This document shows, piece after piece, positions 17,111-26,420 of a stretch of DNA of 64,000 nucleotides. Under the pieces are notes generated by a model that saw only the letters and a program-made list of their open reading frames with translations, searched no databases and was not told the DNA's origin. The translations under genes were made by a program, and so were the position numbers. Source of the DNA: Nonomuraea glycinis (GTDB lineage: Bacteria; Actinomycetota; Actinomycetes; Streptosporangiales; Streptosporangiaceae); assembly GCF_014646515.1 (NCBI RefSeq), contig NZ_BMNK01000001.1, positions 164,737-228,736 of the forward strand, given 5' to 3'. The stretch's first letter is position 1. Every line of letters begins with the position of its first letter.

Positions 17111-17890
17111 ATGAACATCGTCGTCTGCGTGAAGCAAGTCCCCGACACGGCGACCGAGCGCAAGCTGCGGTCCGAAGACAACACACTCGACCGTGACGCG
17201 GTCGACGGCGTGGTGAACGAGCTCGACGAGTACGCGGTCGAGGAGGCGCTCAAGCTCAAGGAGGCCCACGGCGGCGAGGTCACCGTCCTCACCATGGGCC
17301 CGGGCAAGGCCACCGAGACCATCCGCAAGGCCCTGGCCATGGGCGCCGACAAGGCGGTCCACCTCTTCGACGACGGGCTGCGCGGCTCCGACGCGCTCGG
17401 CACCTCCTACGCGATGGCTCAGGCGCTGAAGCAGATCGGGTTCGACCTGGTCATCCTCGGCTCCGAGTCGACCGACGCGCGCACCGGCGTGCTGCCCGCG
17501 ATGCTGGCCGAACGCCTCGGCACGCCGCAGCTCACGCTGGCCAACAAGGTCGACGTCGACGGCTCGTCGATCACCGTCCAGCGCCTGACCGACTACGGCT
17601 ACGACAAGGTCGAGGCCACGCTGCCGGCCGTCGTCTCCGTGGTCGAGAAGATCAACGAGCCGCGTTACCCGTCCTTCAAGGGCATCATGGCGGCCAAGAA
17701 GAAGCCGGTGCAGACGCTGGCCATCGCCGACGCCGGGATCGACGCCGCCCAGGTGGGCCTCGACGCCTCCTGGTCCCAGGTGGTCGACTTCGCCGCCGCG
17801 CCGCCGCGTGCCGCCGGCACGATCGCCAAGGACGAGGGTGACGGCGGCGTCAAGGTCGCCGACTTCCTCGCCGCCAAGAAGTTCATCTGA
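17111..17890 (+). CDS. etfB: Electron transfer flavoprotein beta subunit
   Basis: A 259-residue subunit of the cytoplasmic ETF heterodimer that takes electrons from acyl-CoA and related dehydrogenases. The start gives the family opening MNIVVCVKQVPDT and has GGGAGG upstream; longer in-frame starts would lengthen it abnormally. AMP/FAD-site segments ALAMGADKAVHL, VILGSESTDARTG and GKATETIRKA are present. etfA follows after 19 bases, so both are one operon. No ETF-quinone oxidoreductase gene is in the window. Confidence 0.95.
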   Translation: MNIVVCVKQVPDTATERKLRSEDNTLDRDAVDGVVNELDEYAVEEALKLKEAHGGEVTVLTMGPGKATETIRKALAMGADKAVHLFDDGLRGSDALGTSYAMAQALKQIGFDLVILGSESTDARTGVLPAMLAERLGTPQLTLANKVDVDGSSITVQRLTDYGYDKVEATLPAVVSVVEKINEPRYPSFKGIMAAKKKPVQTLAIADAGIDAAQVGLDASWSQVVDFAAAPPRAAGTIAKDEGDGGVKVADFLAAKKFI

Positions 17891-17909
17891 GAACGGGGGT
17901 ATTACTGAT

Positions 17910-18863
17910 ATGTCGGAGATTCTCGTTCTCGTTGAGCAGGTCGACGGAGAGGTCAAGAAGGTCACGCTGGAGCTGCTGACCCTCGCCCGCTCCCTCGGCA
18001 CACCCGCCGCCGTCTGGGCGGGCCCTGGCATCACCGCCGAAGCCAAGGCCAAACTGGCCGAGTACGGCGCGGACACGATCTACGTCGCCGGCGCCGAGGA
18101 CATCGTCGGCTACGTCGTCGCCCCCAAGGCCGAGCTGCTCGCCCAGCTCGTGGCCGCCAAGTCGCCGGCCGCCGTGCTGGTGGCCGCCACGGCCGAGGGC
18201 AAGGAGGTCGCCGGACGGCTCGCCGTCAAGACCGACTCCGGAGTCATCACCGACGCCGTCGGCCTCGGCGAGGGCTTCGTCGCCGAGCAGTCCATCTTCG
18301 GCGGCGGCGTCAACGTGCACTCCAAGGTCAGCAGGGGCACCCCGATCGTCGCCGTCCGCCCCAACTCGACGGCCCCCGAGGCTTCGGCCGGGGCCGGCAC
18401 GGAGGAGGAGGTGTCGGTGACGCTGTCCGACTCCGCCAAGTCCGCCCGCGTCGTCGAGCGGGTCAAGCAAGAGAAGGGCGCCCGCCCCGAGCTGACGGAG
18501 GCCGCCATCGTGGTCTCCGGCGGTCGCGGCGTCGGCTCGGCCGAGAACTTCTCGGTCATCGAGGGCCTGGCCGACGCGCTCGGCGCGGCCGTCGGCGCCT
18601 CCCGCGCCGCCACGGACGCGGGCTGGTACCCCCACCAGTTCCAGGTGGGCCAGACGGGCAAGACGGTCTCGCCGCAGCTCTACATCGCCGCGGGCATCTC
18701 GGGCGCCATCCAGCACCGGGCCGGCATGCAGACCGCGAAGACCATCGTCGCGATCAACAAGGACCCCGAGGCGCCGATCTTCGAGCTGGCCGACTACGGC
18801 GTCGTGGGCGACCTGCACCAGGTCGTCCCGCAGCTCGCCGACGAGGTGAACAAGCGCAAGTAG
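17910..18863 (+). CDS. etfA: Electron transfer flavoprotein alpha subunit
   Basis: A 317-residue partner of EtfB. The C-terminal FAD domain is clear: [51 protein letters not shown] and [17 protein letters not shown]. Length and order match the family. It is translated from the etfB mRNA, with GGGGG about ten bases before the ATG, and is followed by a strong hairpin. Confidence 0.95.
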   Translation: MSEILVLVEQVDGEVKKVTLELLTLARSLGTPAAVWAGPGITAEAKAKLAEYGADTIYVAGAEDIVGYVVAPKAELLAQLVAAKSPAAVLVAATAEGKEVAGRLAVKTDSGVITDAVGLGEGFVAEQSIFGGGVNVHSKVSRGTPIVAVRPNSTAPEASAGAGTEEEVSVTLSDSAKSARVVERVKQEKGARPELTEAAIVVSGGRGVGSAENFSVIEGLADALGAAVGASRAATDAGWYPHQFQVGQTGKTVSPQLYIAAGISGAIQHRAGMQTAKTIVAINKDPEAPIFELADYGVVGDLHQVVPQLADEVNKRK

Positions 18864-18876
18864 TCCTCTTTTTCCC

Positions 18877-18906
18877 GTACGGCTCCGCCTGCGCGCGGAG
18901 CCGTAC
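18877..18906. terminator. Hairpin terminator after etfA
   Basis: GTACGGCTCCGC and GCGGAGCCGTAC form a perfect 12-bp stem with a 6-base loop, 14 bases past the etfA stop, between convergent genes. The T-run lies on the 5' side (CTCTTTTTCC), so it is not a textbook U-tailed terminator for etfA. Confidence 0.65.
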
Positions 18907-18982
18907 TGGTGTGCCGGGGAGGATCGAGGCTTCGTCAAGAGACGAGGGCCGATATCGGCCGGAGTTTCTCCGGAACGGCGCC

Positions 18983-20479
18983 TCACGGTGTGACGGCCGG
19001 CAGCAGGATCTGGAAGGTCGCGCCGTGGCCCGGGGCCGAATGGATCTCCACGTGGCCGCCGTGGGCGGTGACGATGGAGCGGACGATGGCCAGGCCGAGC
19101 CCCGCGCCGCCCGTCGCTCTGGCGCGGGAGGTGTCGGCCCGGTAGAAGCGGTCGAAGGCCCGGGCGGCCTCCTCGGTGCTCAGCCCGGGGCCGGAGTCCT
19201 CGATGACCAGCACCGCCTCGGCGCCCACGGTGCCGACGCCGATGCGGACCGGGGTGCCCGCCGGGGTGTGCGTGACGGCGTTGCCGACCAGGTTGCTGAC
19301 CACCTGGCGCAGCCTGGCCTCGTCGCCCAGCACCGGGGCGCTCGCCGCCGGGCCGCCGTCCGGGCCGGTGAGGGTGACGGGCCTGGACGGGTCCAGGGCG
19401 GCGAAGTCGTGCTTGGCGTCGGCGGCCAGCGTGCGCAGGTCCATGGGGGTCGGCTCCAGGGCGGCGGCCACCCCCTCGGGCTCGTCGAGGGCGGCCAGCA
19501 GCAGCAGGTCGTCCACCAGGCGGGCCAGGCGGCCTGACTCGCTCTCGATGCGGGCCAGCGCCGCCTCGGCGTCGGTGCCGCCCATCCGGTAGAGCTCGGA
19601 GAAGCCCTTGATGCCGAACAGCGGCGTGCGCAGCTCGTGGCTGACGTCCGCGACGAACCTGCGCATCCGGGCCTCGGACTCCTGCCTGGCCGCGAAGCCC
19701 TGCTCGATCTGGGTGAGCATGCCGTTGAGCGAGCGGGTCAGCCGCCCGACCTCGGTGCCGGGCGCGTCGGGCTCGGGCACGCGCCGGGTCAGGTCCCCGG
19801 CGGCGATCGCCGCCGCCGTCTCCTCCACCCGCCGCAGCGGCGCCAACCCCGCCCGGATCGCCACCCCGCCCACCACGGCGAGTACGGCCAGCAACAGCGC
19901 GCCGGCCACCAGGCTGGCCAGGCGGAGCCGGTCGACGGTGGAGTCCATCGCGTCGAGCGAGAGCGCGATGGCGACCGCGCTGTGGCCGGGGACGTCGCCG
20001 GACCGCGCCCGCAGCTCCACCTTCAGCAGGGGCGACAGATCTTCCCCCACCCGGGAGGCCACCGCCAGCACGCGCCACCGCCCGCCCGACGCGTCGTCGA
20101 CGGTGAACGGCCGGCCCGCCCGCTCCGTGACGGCGGCGGTGTCCAGCCTGGGCAGCTCGACGTGGCCGCCGAGGTCCACCTCCCGGAGCACCGTGCCGTC
20201 GGCGGCCAGGAAGGCGACGTACCCCTCGCCGGCCAGGTCGAACTCGTCCCCGCGCAGCGGCACCGGGATGGCGCGCATCCGCTCCTGCAGGGTGGTGAGA
20301 ACCTCCGGCGTCAGCGTGGCCAGCGCCGAGGACAGCGGGCTGAGCCTTTCGTCCATTCTGGCCATGAGATGGGTCTCGAGCTGCTTGACCACCACCGAGC
20401 TGATCACGGCCAGGCCGGTGACCAGCAGCGCCACCGTGATGGCGAGCAGCCGGGCGCGCAGGGACAGCCGGGCGATCAT
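18983..20479 (-). CDS. Sensor histidine kinase (HAMP-HisKA-HATPase)
   Basis: A 498-residue membrane sensor. One helix near residues 10-32, an extracytoplasmic sensor of about 150 residues, and a second helix near 188-210 precede a HAMP linker. The phosphorylated His is in SHELRTPLFGIKGF; the ATPase domain has NLVGNAVTH, EDSGPG and GGAGLGLAIVRSI. The start codon overlaps the stop of the response-regulator gene by four bases (ATGA), so the two are a cognate pair. The signal is unknown; the adjacent ABC-2 exporter genes suggest envelope stress or drug sensing. Confidence 0.93.
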   Translation of the reverse strand: MIARLSLRARLLAITVALLVTGLAVISSVVVKQLETHLMARMDERLSPLSSALATLTPEVLTTLQERMRAIPVPLRGDEFDLAGEGYVAFLAADGTVLREVDLGGHVELPRLDTAAVTERAGRPFTVDDASGGRWRVLAVASRVGEDLSPLLKVELRARSGDVPGHSAVAIALSLDAMDSTVDRLRLASLVAGALLLAVLAVVGGVAIRAGLAPLRRVEETAAAIAAGDLTRRVPEPDAPGTEVGRLTRSLNGMLTQIEQGFAARQESEARMRRFVADVSHELRTPLFGIKGFSELYRMGGTDAEAALARIESESGRLARLVDDLLLLAALDEPEGVAAALEPTPMDLRTLAADAKHDFAALDPSRPVTLTGPDGGPAASAPVLGDEARLRQVVSNLVGNAVTHTPAGTPVRIGVGTVGAEAVLVIEDSGPGLSTEEAARAFDRFYRADTSRARATGGAGLGLAIVRSIVTAHGGHVEIHSAPGHGATFQILLPAVTP

Positions 20480-21189
20480 CGCTTCGGCTTGCGCAGCACG
20501 TAGCCGACGCCGTGCACGGTGTGGATGAGCCTGGGGTCACCGGTGTCGACCTTGCGGCGCAGATAGCTGATGTACGTGTCGACGATGCTGGAGTCGCCGG
20601 CGAAGTCGTAACGCCACACCTGCTGCAGGATCTCCGCCTTCGGCAGCACCCGCCCCGCGTTCTCCACCAGGTAGTGCAGCAGCCTGAACTCCGTCGGCGA
20701 CAGCCGCACCGGGATCCCCGCCCTGGTCACCTGCAGGCCGTCGGGATCGACTTCCAGATCGGCGACCGTCAGCGTGTGGGTGCCCGGTGAGGCGCCGGTG
20801 CGCCGGAGGATGGCCCTGATCCGGGCCAGGAGCTCCTCCAGGTCGAACGGCTTGGTCACATAGTCGTCGCCGCCCAGCCGCAGGCCGTTGATCTTGTCGG
20901 CGGTGCCGTCGCGGGCGGTCAGGAACAGCACCGGCACCGGCCCCGGCCGGCCGCCGCCCCGGGGCAGGGTCCGGAGCCTGCGGATCACCTCGAACCCGTC
21001 GAGATCCGGCAGCATGACGTCGAGCAGCACCAGATCGGGCGGCTCACGGCGGGCCGCCTCCAGCGCCTGCCTGCCGTTGTCGGCCGAGGTCACGGTGAAG
21101 CCCGCGAAGCGCAGGGTCGCCGACAGCAGCTCCTTGACCGTGGGCTCGTCGTCGACCACGAGCAGCCGTTCGCCTGTCTCCGCACGCAC
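20476..21189 (-). CDS. OmpR/PhoB-family response regulator
   Basis: A 237-residue regulator from a GTG start. The receiver domain (about 8-120) has VVDDE, phospho-acceptor Asp in LLDVMLPDLDG, the Thr of FLTARD and Lys of VTKPF. The winged-helix domain (about 140-235) ends with the typical DSSIVDTYISYLRRKV and HTVHGVGYVLR. It is first in the operon and its stop overlaps the start of the sensor kinase gene. Confidence 0.95.
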   Translation of the reverse strand: MRAETGERLLVVDDEPTVKELLSATLRFAGFTVTSADNGRQALEAARREPPDLVLLDVMLPDLDGFEVIRRLRTLPRGGGRPGPVPVLFLTARDGTADKINGLRLGGDDYVTKPFDLEELLARIRAILRRTGASPGTHTLTVADLEVDPDGLQVTRAGIPVRLSPTEFRLLHYLVENAGRVLPKAEILQQVWRYDFAGDSSIVDTYISYLRRKVDTGDPRLIHTVHGVGYVLRKPKR

Positions 21190-21244
21190 CTGACGGCTCT
21201 CCCCTCCGGAACGCCTTCACCTTACGAGCCCGAACCCACCGGAG

Positions 21245-22009
21245 TCAGACATCACGCGTACGGAACCGTACGAAAGCGGCGGTCGCCATGGCGGCCACGA
21301 AGGCGAGCAGCAGGCCGAGCCCGCCCCAGAGCCCGAGCCAGGACGACTCCGTGACGGCCGCGGCCTGGAAACCGGCGACGTTCGGCCAGTAGGTGGTGAT
21401 GAAGTCGCTCACCAGGGCGGGGGCGACGTCGCTCATGACCGGGAGCAGCAGGAACACGGTGCTCACGTTCACCGCCGCGGCGGTGCTCCGCAGCAGGAAC
21501 CCGAGGGTCAGCCCGAACAGCGCCAGCAGCGCGAGCACGACCGGCGCCAGAATCAGGAACCTGGTCACCGCGGGGTCACCGAACCAGGTCCGTGGCGCGC
21601 CGCCCGCCATGAGCGCCATCTGGCTCGTCAGGAACATCGTCGGCGCGGCCAGCAGCCCCACCGGCAAGGCCACCAGCACGACCAGCAGGGCCTTGGCGAC
21701 AGGCAGCCGTTCTCGCCGGCCCACGGCGGCGACGCTCGCCCGCATCGTGCCGAAGTTGTACTCGGTGGTGGCCGCCAGCGCCCCCATCGCCGCGATCAGC
21801 AGTTGGACGAGAAGGATTCCCCGGCTCCCGATGTGCAGCGGCACGAAATCGAGCTGCTCCTGAGGCGTGGCGTCCAGGTAGGCCATGGCGCCCGCGTTGC
21901 CGAACAGCCAGCCGAACGCGCCCGACATCACGATGACGGCGACGGCCAGGACGAGGGTGGAGCGCACGCTCCTGAACTTGGTCCACTCGGCCTGCAGGAT
22001 GCCGCTCAT
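21245..22009 (-). CDS. ABC-2 type transporter permease
   Basis: A 254-residue integral membrane protein with about six hydrophobic helices, beginning with the amphipathic ILQAEWTKFRSVRST segment common in this family. The ATG overlaps the stop of the ATPase gene by four bases, so the two genes are translationally coupled and form one exporter. It lies 55 bases downstream-facing from the two-component operon on the same strand and may be transcribed into it. Substrate unknown; antibiotic or lipid export is typical. Confidence 0.88.
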   Translation of the reverse strand: MSGILQAEWTKFRSVRSTLVLAVAVIVMSGAFGWLFGNAGAMAYLDATPQEQLDFVPLHIGSRGILLVQLLIAAMGALAATTEYNFGTMRASVAAVGRRERLPVAKALLVVLVALPVGLLAAPTMFLTSQMALMAGGAPRTWFGDPAVTRFLILAPVVLALLALFGLTLGFLLRSTAAAVNVSTVFLLLPVMSDVAPALVSDFITTYWPNVAGFQAAAVTESSWLGLWGGLGLLLAFVAAMATAAFVRFRTRDV

Positions 22010-22911
22010 CGCGCGACCCCCTGACCGGCGCTGTAGTCGGCGCTGTCGCGGGTGAGCTCCATGAACGCCGTCTCCAGCGAGGTACGGCGCGGCGTCAGCT
22101 CGTACAGGGTCACGCCCTCGGCGGCGGCCAGCCGGCCGACGTCGGGTGCGGTGACGCCGGTGACGACGAACCCGCCCTCCTGGGACAGCACCTGGCCGCC
22201 GGCGAGCTCCAGCCGCCGGGCGAAGGCCGGATCACCGGCCCGGACGAACACCTCCTCGCCGGTCGCGGTGAACTCGGCGGTGTCCGCCTCGGCGATGAGC
22301 CGGCCCTTCCCGATGATCAGCAGGCGGTCAGCGGTGAGTGCCATCTCGCTCATCAGGTGGCTGGACACCAGCACCGTGCGCCCTTCGGCGGCCCAGGAGC
22401 GCATGAGGGTGCGGATCCACAGCACGCCCTCGGGGTCGAGCCCGTTGACGGGCTCGTCGAGCAGCAGCACGGGCGGGTCGCCGAGCAGGGCGGCGGCGAT
22501 GCCCAGCCGCTGGCTCATGCCGAGCGAGAACTCCCCGGCACTGCGGCCGGCCGCGTTGGACAGGCCGACGAGGTCGAGCACCTCGGCGACGCGACCGGTC
22601 GGGATGCCGCTGCTCTGCGCCAGGTAGCGCAGGTGGTCGCTCGCGCTGCGGCGCGGGTGCAGCGCCTGGGCGTCCAGGAGCGAGCCCACCTCGCGCAGTG
22701 GCGTCGGCAGGTCGCGGTAGAGCCGCCCGCCGATGGTCACCGAGCCCGACGTGGGCAGGTCGAGCCCGAGGATCATGCGCATCGTGGTGGTCTTGCCCGC
22801 GCCGTTCGGGCCGAGGAAGCCGGTCACCACGCCCGGCCGTACGGTGAAGTCGAGGCCGTCCACGGCGATCACTTCGCCGTAGCGTTTGGTCAGATCATTG
22901 AGCTGGATCAT
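22006..22911 (-). CDS. ABC transporter ATP-binding protein
   Basis: A 301-residue ATPase from the ATG that gives MIQLNDLTKRYG; a longer reading would add a Pro/Arg-rich tail with no homology. Walker A GPNGAGKTTTMRM (about 37-49), signature FSLGMSQRLGIAAAL and Walker B VLLLDEPVNGLDPEG are complete. About 80 C-terminal residues form the extra domain seen in drug-exporting ABC-2 systems. It pairs with the permease gene that overlaps its end. Confidence 0.93.
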   Translation of the reverse strand: MIQLNDLTKRYGEVIAVDGLDFTVRPGVVTGFLGPNGAGKTTTMRMILGLDLPTSGSVTIGGRLYRDLPTPLREVGSLLDAQALHPRRSASDHLRYLAQSSGIPTGRVAEVLDLVGLSNAAGRSAGEFSLGMSQRLGIAAALLGDPPVLLLDEPVNGLDPEGVLWIRTLMRSWAAEGRTVLVSSHLMSEMALTADRLLIIGKGRLIAEADTAEFTATGEEVFVRAGDPAFARRLELAGGQVLSQEGGFVVTGVTAPDVGRLAAAEGVTLYELTPRRTSLETAFMELTRDSADYSAGQGVAR

Positions 22912-22978
22912 GAGACCCAGCGTGGCCTGCCTGGTTGGAGGCGTTCTGGGAGAATCTGTGAGGGTTCTGTGAGGGGTG

Positions 22979-23003
22979 GAGCGTCCGGCGGGGCCGGACG
23001 CTC
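22979..23003. terminator. Hairpin downstream of the MFS gene
   Basis: GAGCGTCCGG and CCGGACGCTC form a perfect 10-bp stem with a 5-base loop. It lies about 75 bases past the minus-strand MFS stop and before the ABC promoter region. There is no T-run, so the terminator role is inferred from position. Confidence 0.55.
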
Positions 23004-23026
23004 GATTCACCGGGAACTCACAGGGT

Positions 23027-23098
23027 TTCGGCTGACTGCCGCAGGCTCGCTTCAGCCGACCGTGACAGGTTCCGTTCAGCCGACCGCGGCAGGCTCGC
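23027..23098. repeat. Three 24-bp repeats spanning the MFS stop codon
   Basis: Units at 23027, 23051 and 23075 follow TTC-[A/G]GC[C/T]GAC with a G/C-rich tail such as GGCAGGCTCGC. The stop of the minus-strand MFS gene (23076-23078) lies in the third unit; the middle unit repeats the same TCA. Period is exactly 24 bp. Confidence 0.8.
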
Positions 23099-24260
23099 GC
23101 ACGGGAGCGGGCGGGGTCGCCACCGGCTCCTCGCGGGGCAGGAAGCGGGCGGTCGCCGCGATCAGCAGCCCCAGCACGACCGCCAGCCCGAGCGCGGTAC
23201 GCAGCGACGTGGCGTCCGACAGGAAGCCGATCGCCACCGGCCCCAGCAGCAGCCCCGCGTAGCCCATCGCGCCGGCCTGCGCGATCGCCGGGCCGGGCGT
23301 GTCGGTGGCGGTGCCCGCCAGCGACAGGGTCAGCGGCGAGATCGTCGCCACCCCCAGCCCGACGAAGAACACCGCGACCAACGCCACCATCGGCGCGGGC
23401 GCGGCCAGCACGACCGCGAAGAACCCGGCCGTGGCCAGGCCCGAGACGGTCAGCATGCCGCGCACCCCGAACCGGGAGCGCAGCCGGTCACCGGTGAGCC
23501 TGGCGATCAGCATGCCCGCCTCGAAGATCGGGTAGCCGAGCGCGGCCAGCGCCTCCGGCGCGCCGAGCGTGTCCCGCATGAACAGGCCGTTCCAGTCCGC
23601 CACCGTGCCCTCGACCATGAACGCGAAGAACATCAGCGCGCCCAGCAGGTAGACGATCGGCGGCAGCCGGCGGCGAGCCGCACCGGCCGACCCCGCCGCC
23701 GGGGTGTCCGGCAGGTAGGTGCGGCCGAGCGCGACCATGACCGGCAGCGACACCAGGCCGACCAGCGCCACGTTGGCGGTGAACGACAGGCCCAGCACGA
23801 TCGACAGGGCGCCCATAGCGCCCGCCGCGATCGCGCCGACGCACCAGCCGGCGTGCATGCCGTTCATCAACGGCCGGCCGTGGACGCGCTCGACGGTCGA
23901 GCCCTGGGCGTTCATCGCGATGTCGATCATCCCGAAGGCCATGCCGAAGAGCGCCGCCGCGGCCAGCAGCAGGGGGAGGTTCGGCGCGAACGCCACGGCC
24001 ACCAGGCCGATCGCGGTCGCCGGGCCGCCGACGCGCAGCACCGTCCTGCTCCCCGCCCTGGCCATGACGGGCCGCATGGCCTGCATGGTCACCAGCGCAC
24101 CCAGGCCCCAGACCAGCAGCACCGTGCCGATCATGGCCTCCGACAGGTGCAGCTTGTCGGTCAGGGCCGGGATGCGGACGGTCATCGTGCCGACCATCAG
24201 GCCGCCGAGGAGGAAGGTGAGAACGGCCCCGTTGCGGGCTGTCCTCAGGTCGCGCGTCAT
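23076..24260 (-). CDS. MFS transporter (probable drug/sugar exporter)
   Basis: A 394-residue membrane protein with about 12 helices. The start at 24260 is supported by AGAGGTG seven bases upstream; the frame stays open for 54 more codons but that part is Pro/Ala-rich and unlike the family. Motif-like pieces are MRPVMARAGSRTVLR after helix 2 and GMAFGMIDIAMNAQGSTVE. A TetR regulator gene lies upstream on the same strand, so it is a likely regulated exporter. The C-terminal codons fall in a 24-bp repeat. Confidence 0.88.
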   Translation of the reverse strand: MTRDLRTARNGAVLTFLLGGLMVGTMTVRIPALTDKLHLSEAMIGTVLLVWGLGALVTMQAMRPVMARAGSRTVLRVGGPATAIGLVAVAFAPNLPLLLAAAALFGMAFGMIDIAMNAQGSTVERVHGRPLMNGMHAGWCVGAIAAGAMGALSIVLGLSFTANVALVGLVSLPVMVALGRTYLPDTPAAGSAGAARRRLPPIVYLLGALMFFAFMVEGTVADWNGLFMRDTLGAPEALAALGYPIFEAGMLIARLTGDRLRSRFGVRGMLTVSGLATAGFFAVVLAAPAPMVALVAVFFVGLGVATISPLTLSLAGTATDTPGPAIAQAGAMGYAGLLLGPVAIGFLSDATSLRTALGLAVVLGLLIAATARFLPREEPVATPPAPVREPAAVG

Positions 24261-24566
24261 GAGGCACACCTCTTTCGTGATCAGGATCTGTCGGGAGTTC
24301 ATGGCACGCCGCGCTTCGGGAGCGGCGGCTGCCGGACTGTCAGGGGTTTCGGACGGGCGCGCACGCCCGTTCAGGGTGCCGGGGCCGGTGTCGGCAGGCC
24401 CGGGAAGAGGTCCGTACGGCACCCGTGTCGGTAGGGTTCCGTACCTCTCGGGAGGGTTTGTTCTTCCGGCGCGAGCCGTACGAACGCAGGGTCGTGCGCT
24501 CGTGTTCCCGTTCGGTACGGGTCGGCTTCGGTGCTGGGGCGGGGGCGGGGGCGGCTGGATCCTGGA
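24261..24566. other. 306-bp interval between MFS and TetR genes
   Basis: No convincing gene. It contains scattered CCGTAC/GTACGG half-sites (near 24413, 24434, 24477 and 24517) and a run of G/C-rich GGGGGC repeats near 24540, next to the TetR stop. The MFS promoter should be here, but I could not identify a reliable -10/-35 pair, and the 20-bp TetR palindrome found upstream of the TetR gene is not repeated. Confidence 0.6.
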
Positions 24567-25079
24567 TCAGGCAGGCGGTTTGGCCAGCGCCCGCAACCTG
24601 GCGTCCAGGGCCTGGAGGTCGCTCTCGGTGTTGAGCTCCGGGTCGTGGCTCGCCACGTCCCACAGCCCTTCGCACGCCAGCCGCACGATCTGCGACGCCA
24701 GCCGGTCGGGCTCCTCGTCCAGCTCCTCGCGATGCCAGCGGGTCATCGCCTCGCGCAGCGGTGCGAGAAGGTAGAGATTGCCCGAGGCGCCGGTCACCAC
24801 GGCCCATCGTCGCAGCCTGCCCGAGCGCAGCGCGGCCAGGGTGGCGCCGATGTAGCGCTCGGTGTAGGTGTCGTCGTGCTGGGCGGCCATGAGATTGTCG
24901 AAGTCGTCGATCAATCGCTCGACCATGGCCTTGATGAGGGCTTCCTTCGTCCCGAAGTGGTAGAGGAGGCCGCCCTTGCTCACGCCTGCCCGGTCGGCGA
25001 CGGCGGACAGGGTGAGCGAGGTCGAGCCCTGGTCGCAGAGGAGATCCTCCGCAGCATCCAGTAGCTCGTCCCTTCGCAT
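24567..25079 (-). CDS. TetR-family transcriptional repressor
   Basis: A 170-residue regulator. The N-terminal helix-turn-helix (about 5-50) includes [28 protein letters not shown], typical of the family; the rest is a ligand-binding helical domain. A perfect 20-bp palindrome lies nine bases before its start, so it very likely represses itself. The MFS gene 306 bases downstream on the same strand and the cysteine desulfurase gene 53 bases away on the other strand are candidate targets. Confidence 0.93.
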   Translation of the reverse strand: MRRDELLDAAEDLLCDQGSTSLTLSAVADRAGVSKGGLLYHFGTKEALIKAMVERLIDDFDNLMAAQHDDTYTERYIGATLAALRSGRLRRWAVVTGASGNLYLLAPLREAMTRWHREELDEEPDRLASQIVRLACEGLWDVASHDPELNTESDLQALDARLRALAKPPA

Positions 25080-25087
25080 GCCCCTAC

Positions 25088-25107
25088 TGTACCGTCCGGA
25101 CGGTACA
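25088..25107. promoter_or_regulatory. Perfect 20-bp palindromic TetR operator
   Basis: TGTACCGTCCGGACGGTACA is its own reverse complement. It sits between the divergent TetR and cysteine desulfurase genes, nine bases from the TetR start and about 14 bases upstream of the desulfurase -10 box TACCCT (25121-25126), where binding would block both promoters. Confidence 0.8.
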
Positions 25108-25132
25108 CCGGCAAACGAGATACCCTGGGTGG

Positions 25133-26296
25133 GTGAACAGACCGTCGGCCTATCTTGATCACGCGGCGACCACGCCCATGCTTCCCGAGGCGATCGAGGC
25201 CATGACGGAGCAACTCGGCCGGGTCGGCAACGCCTCCTCCCTGCACGCCGCCGGGCGGGAAGTGCGCAAGGTGGTGGAGGAGGCCCGCGAGACCATCGCC
25301 GACGCGCTCGGCGCCAGACCCAGCGAGGTCGTGTTCACCTCGGGCGGCACCGAGGCCGACAACCTCGCCATCAAGGGCCTGTTCTGGGCGCGCCGGCCCA
25401 GGAAGCGCGTCCTGCTCAGCTCCGTCGAGCACCACGCCGCCCTCGACTCGGCCGCGTGGCTGGCCGACAGTCAGGGCGCGCAGGTGGAGCTCCTGGAGGT
25501 CGACGAGCAGGGCCGGGTGCACCCCGACACGCTGCGCGCCGCCATCGCCCGCGACCCCGGCGACGTCGCGATGATCAGCATCATGTGGGCCAACAACGAA
25601 GTCGGCACCGTCCAGCCCGTCCAAGCCCTCGCGGCCGTCGCCGGCGACCACGGCATCCCCTTCCACTCCGACGCCGTCCAGGCCATCGGCCAGCTCCCGG
25701 TGTCGTTCGCGGAGTCCGGCGCCGACGCGCTCACCCTGACCGGCCACAAGATCGGCGGGCCGATGGGCGCCGGGGCGCTGCTGCTCGCCAGGGGTGTGAC
25801 CCCCGTCTCCGTGCAGCACGGCGGCGGCCAGGAGCGCGACGTGCGCTCCGGGACCCTCGACGCCCCCGCCATCGCCGGTTTCGCCGCCGCCGTCCGCACC
25901 GCCGTCAAGGAGCAGCGGGAGCATTTCCTGCGCCTCACCGGCCTGCGCGACGAGCTCATCGACCGGGTGCGACGGGCCGTGCCCGACGTGGTGCTCAACG
26001 GCGACCCCGTCGACCGGCTGCCGGGCAACGCGCACTTCTCCTTCCCCGGCTGCGAGGGCGACGCCCTGCTCATGCTGCTCGACGCCCGGGGCATCGAGTG
26101 CAGCACCGGCTCGGCCTGCTCGGCCGGTGTCGCCCAGCCGTCCCACGTCCTGCTGGCGATGGGCGCCGAAGCCGCCGCGGCCCGCGGCTCCCTCCGCTTC
26201 ACCCTCGGCCACACCTCGACCCACGACGACATCGACCGCCTGATCGAAGTCCTCCCGGCAGTAGTGGAGCGCGCCCGAAGGGCCGGCCTCAGCTGA
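25133..26296 (+). CDS. Cysteine desulfurase (NifS/IscS family)
   Basis: A 387-residue PLP enzyme that moves sulfur from cysteine to an active-site cysteine for Fe-S clusters or tRNA thiolation. Visible are YLDHAATTP at the start, TSGGTEADN, the catalytic His of SSVEHHA, the PLP lysine in [10 protein letters not shown] and the persulfide cysteine in [12 protein letters not shown] starts seven bases after TACCCT, so the message is probably leaderless. mnmA lies 1.3 kb downstream on the same strand; the pair is a common source of 2-thiouridine in tRNA. The 3' end is part of a 39-bp repeat array. Confidence 0.94.
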   Translation: MNRPSAYLDHAATTPMLPEAIEAMTEQLGRVGNASSLHAAGREVRKVVEEARETIADALGARPSEVVFTSGGTEADNLAIKGLFWARRPRKRVLLSSVEHHAALDSAAWLADSQGAQVELLEVDEQGRVHPDTLRAAIARDPGDVAMISIMWANNEVGTVQPVQALAAVAGDHGIPFHSDAVQAIGQLPVSFAESGADALTLTGHKIGGPMGAGALLLARGVTPVSVQHGGGQERDVRSGTLDAPAIAGFAAAVRTAVKEQREHFLRLTGLRDELIDRVRRAVPDVVLNGDPVDRLPGNAHFSFPGCEGDALLMLLDARGIECSTGSACSAGVAQPSHVLLAMGAEAAAARGSLRFTLGHTSTHDDIDRLIEVLPAVVERARRAGLS

Positions 26297-26420
26297 GACA
26301 GCCCCGGGCCCGCGTTTGAGGCCGGGTTCAGTTGAGACAGCCCCGGGCCCGCGTTTGAGGCCGGGTTCAGTTGAGGCAGTCCGGGTTCGGGCGTGCGTTT
26401 GAGGCCGGGGTCAGCTGAGG
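26281..26420. repeat. 39-44-bp tandem repeats joining two convergent stop codons
   Basis: Units start at 26281, 26320, 26359 and 26403 with GGCCGG and contain TCAGCTGA or TCAGTTGA. Unit 1 holds the last codons of the desulfurase gene (CTCAGCTGA, Leu-Ser-stop). Unit 4 holds the same palindrome, read on the minus strand as Leu-Ser-stop of the convergent gene. Units 1 and 2 share the exact 19-base tail CAGCCCCGGGCCCGCGTTT. Confidence 0.88.
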
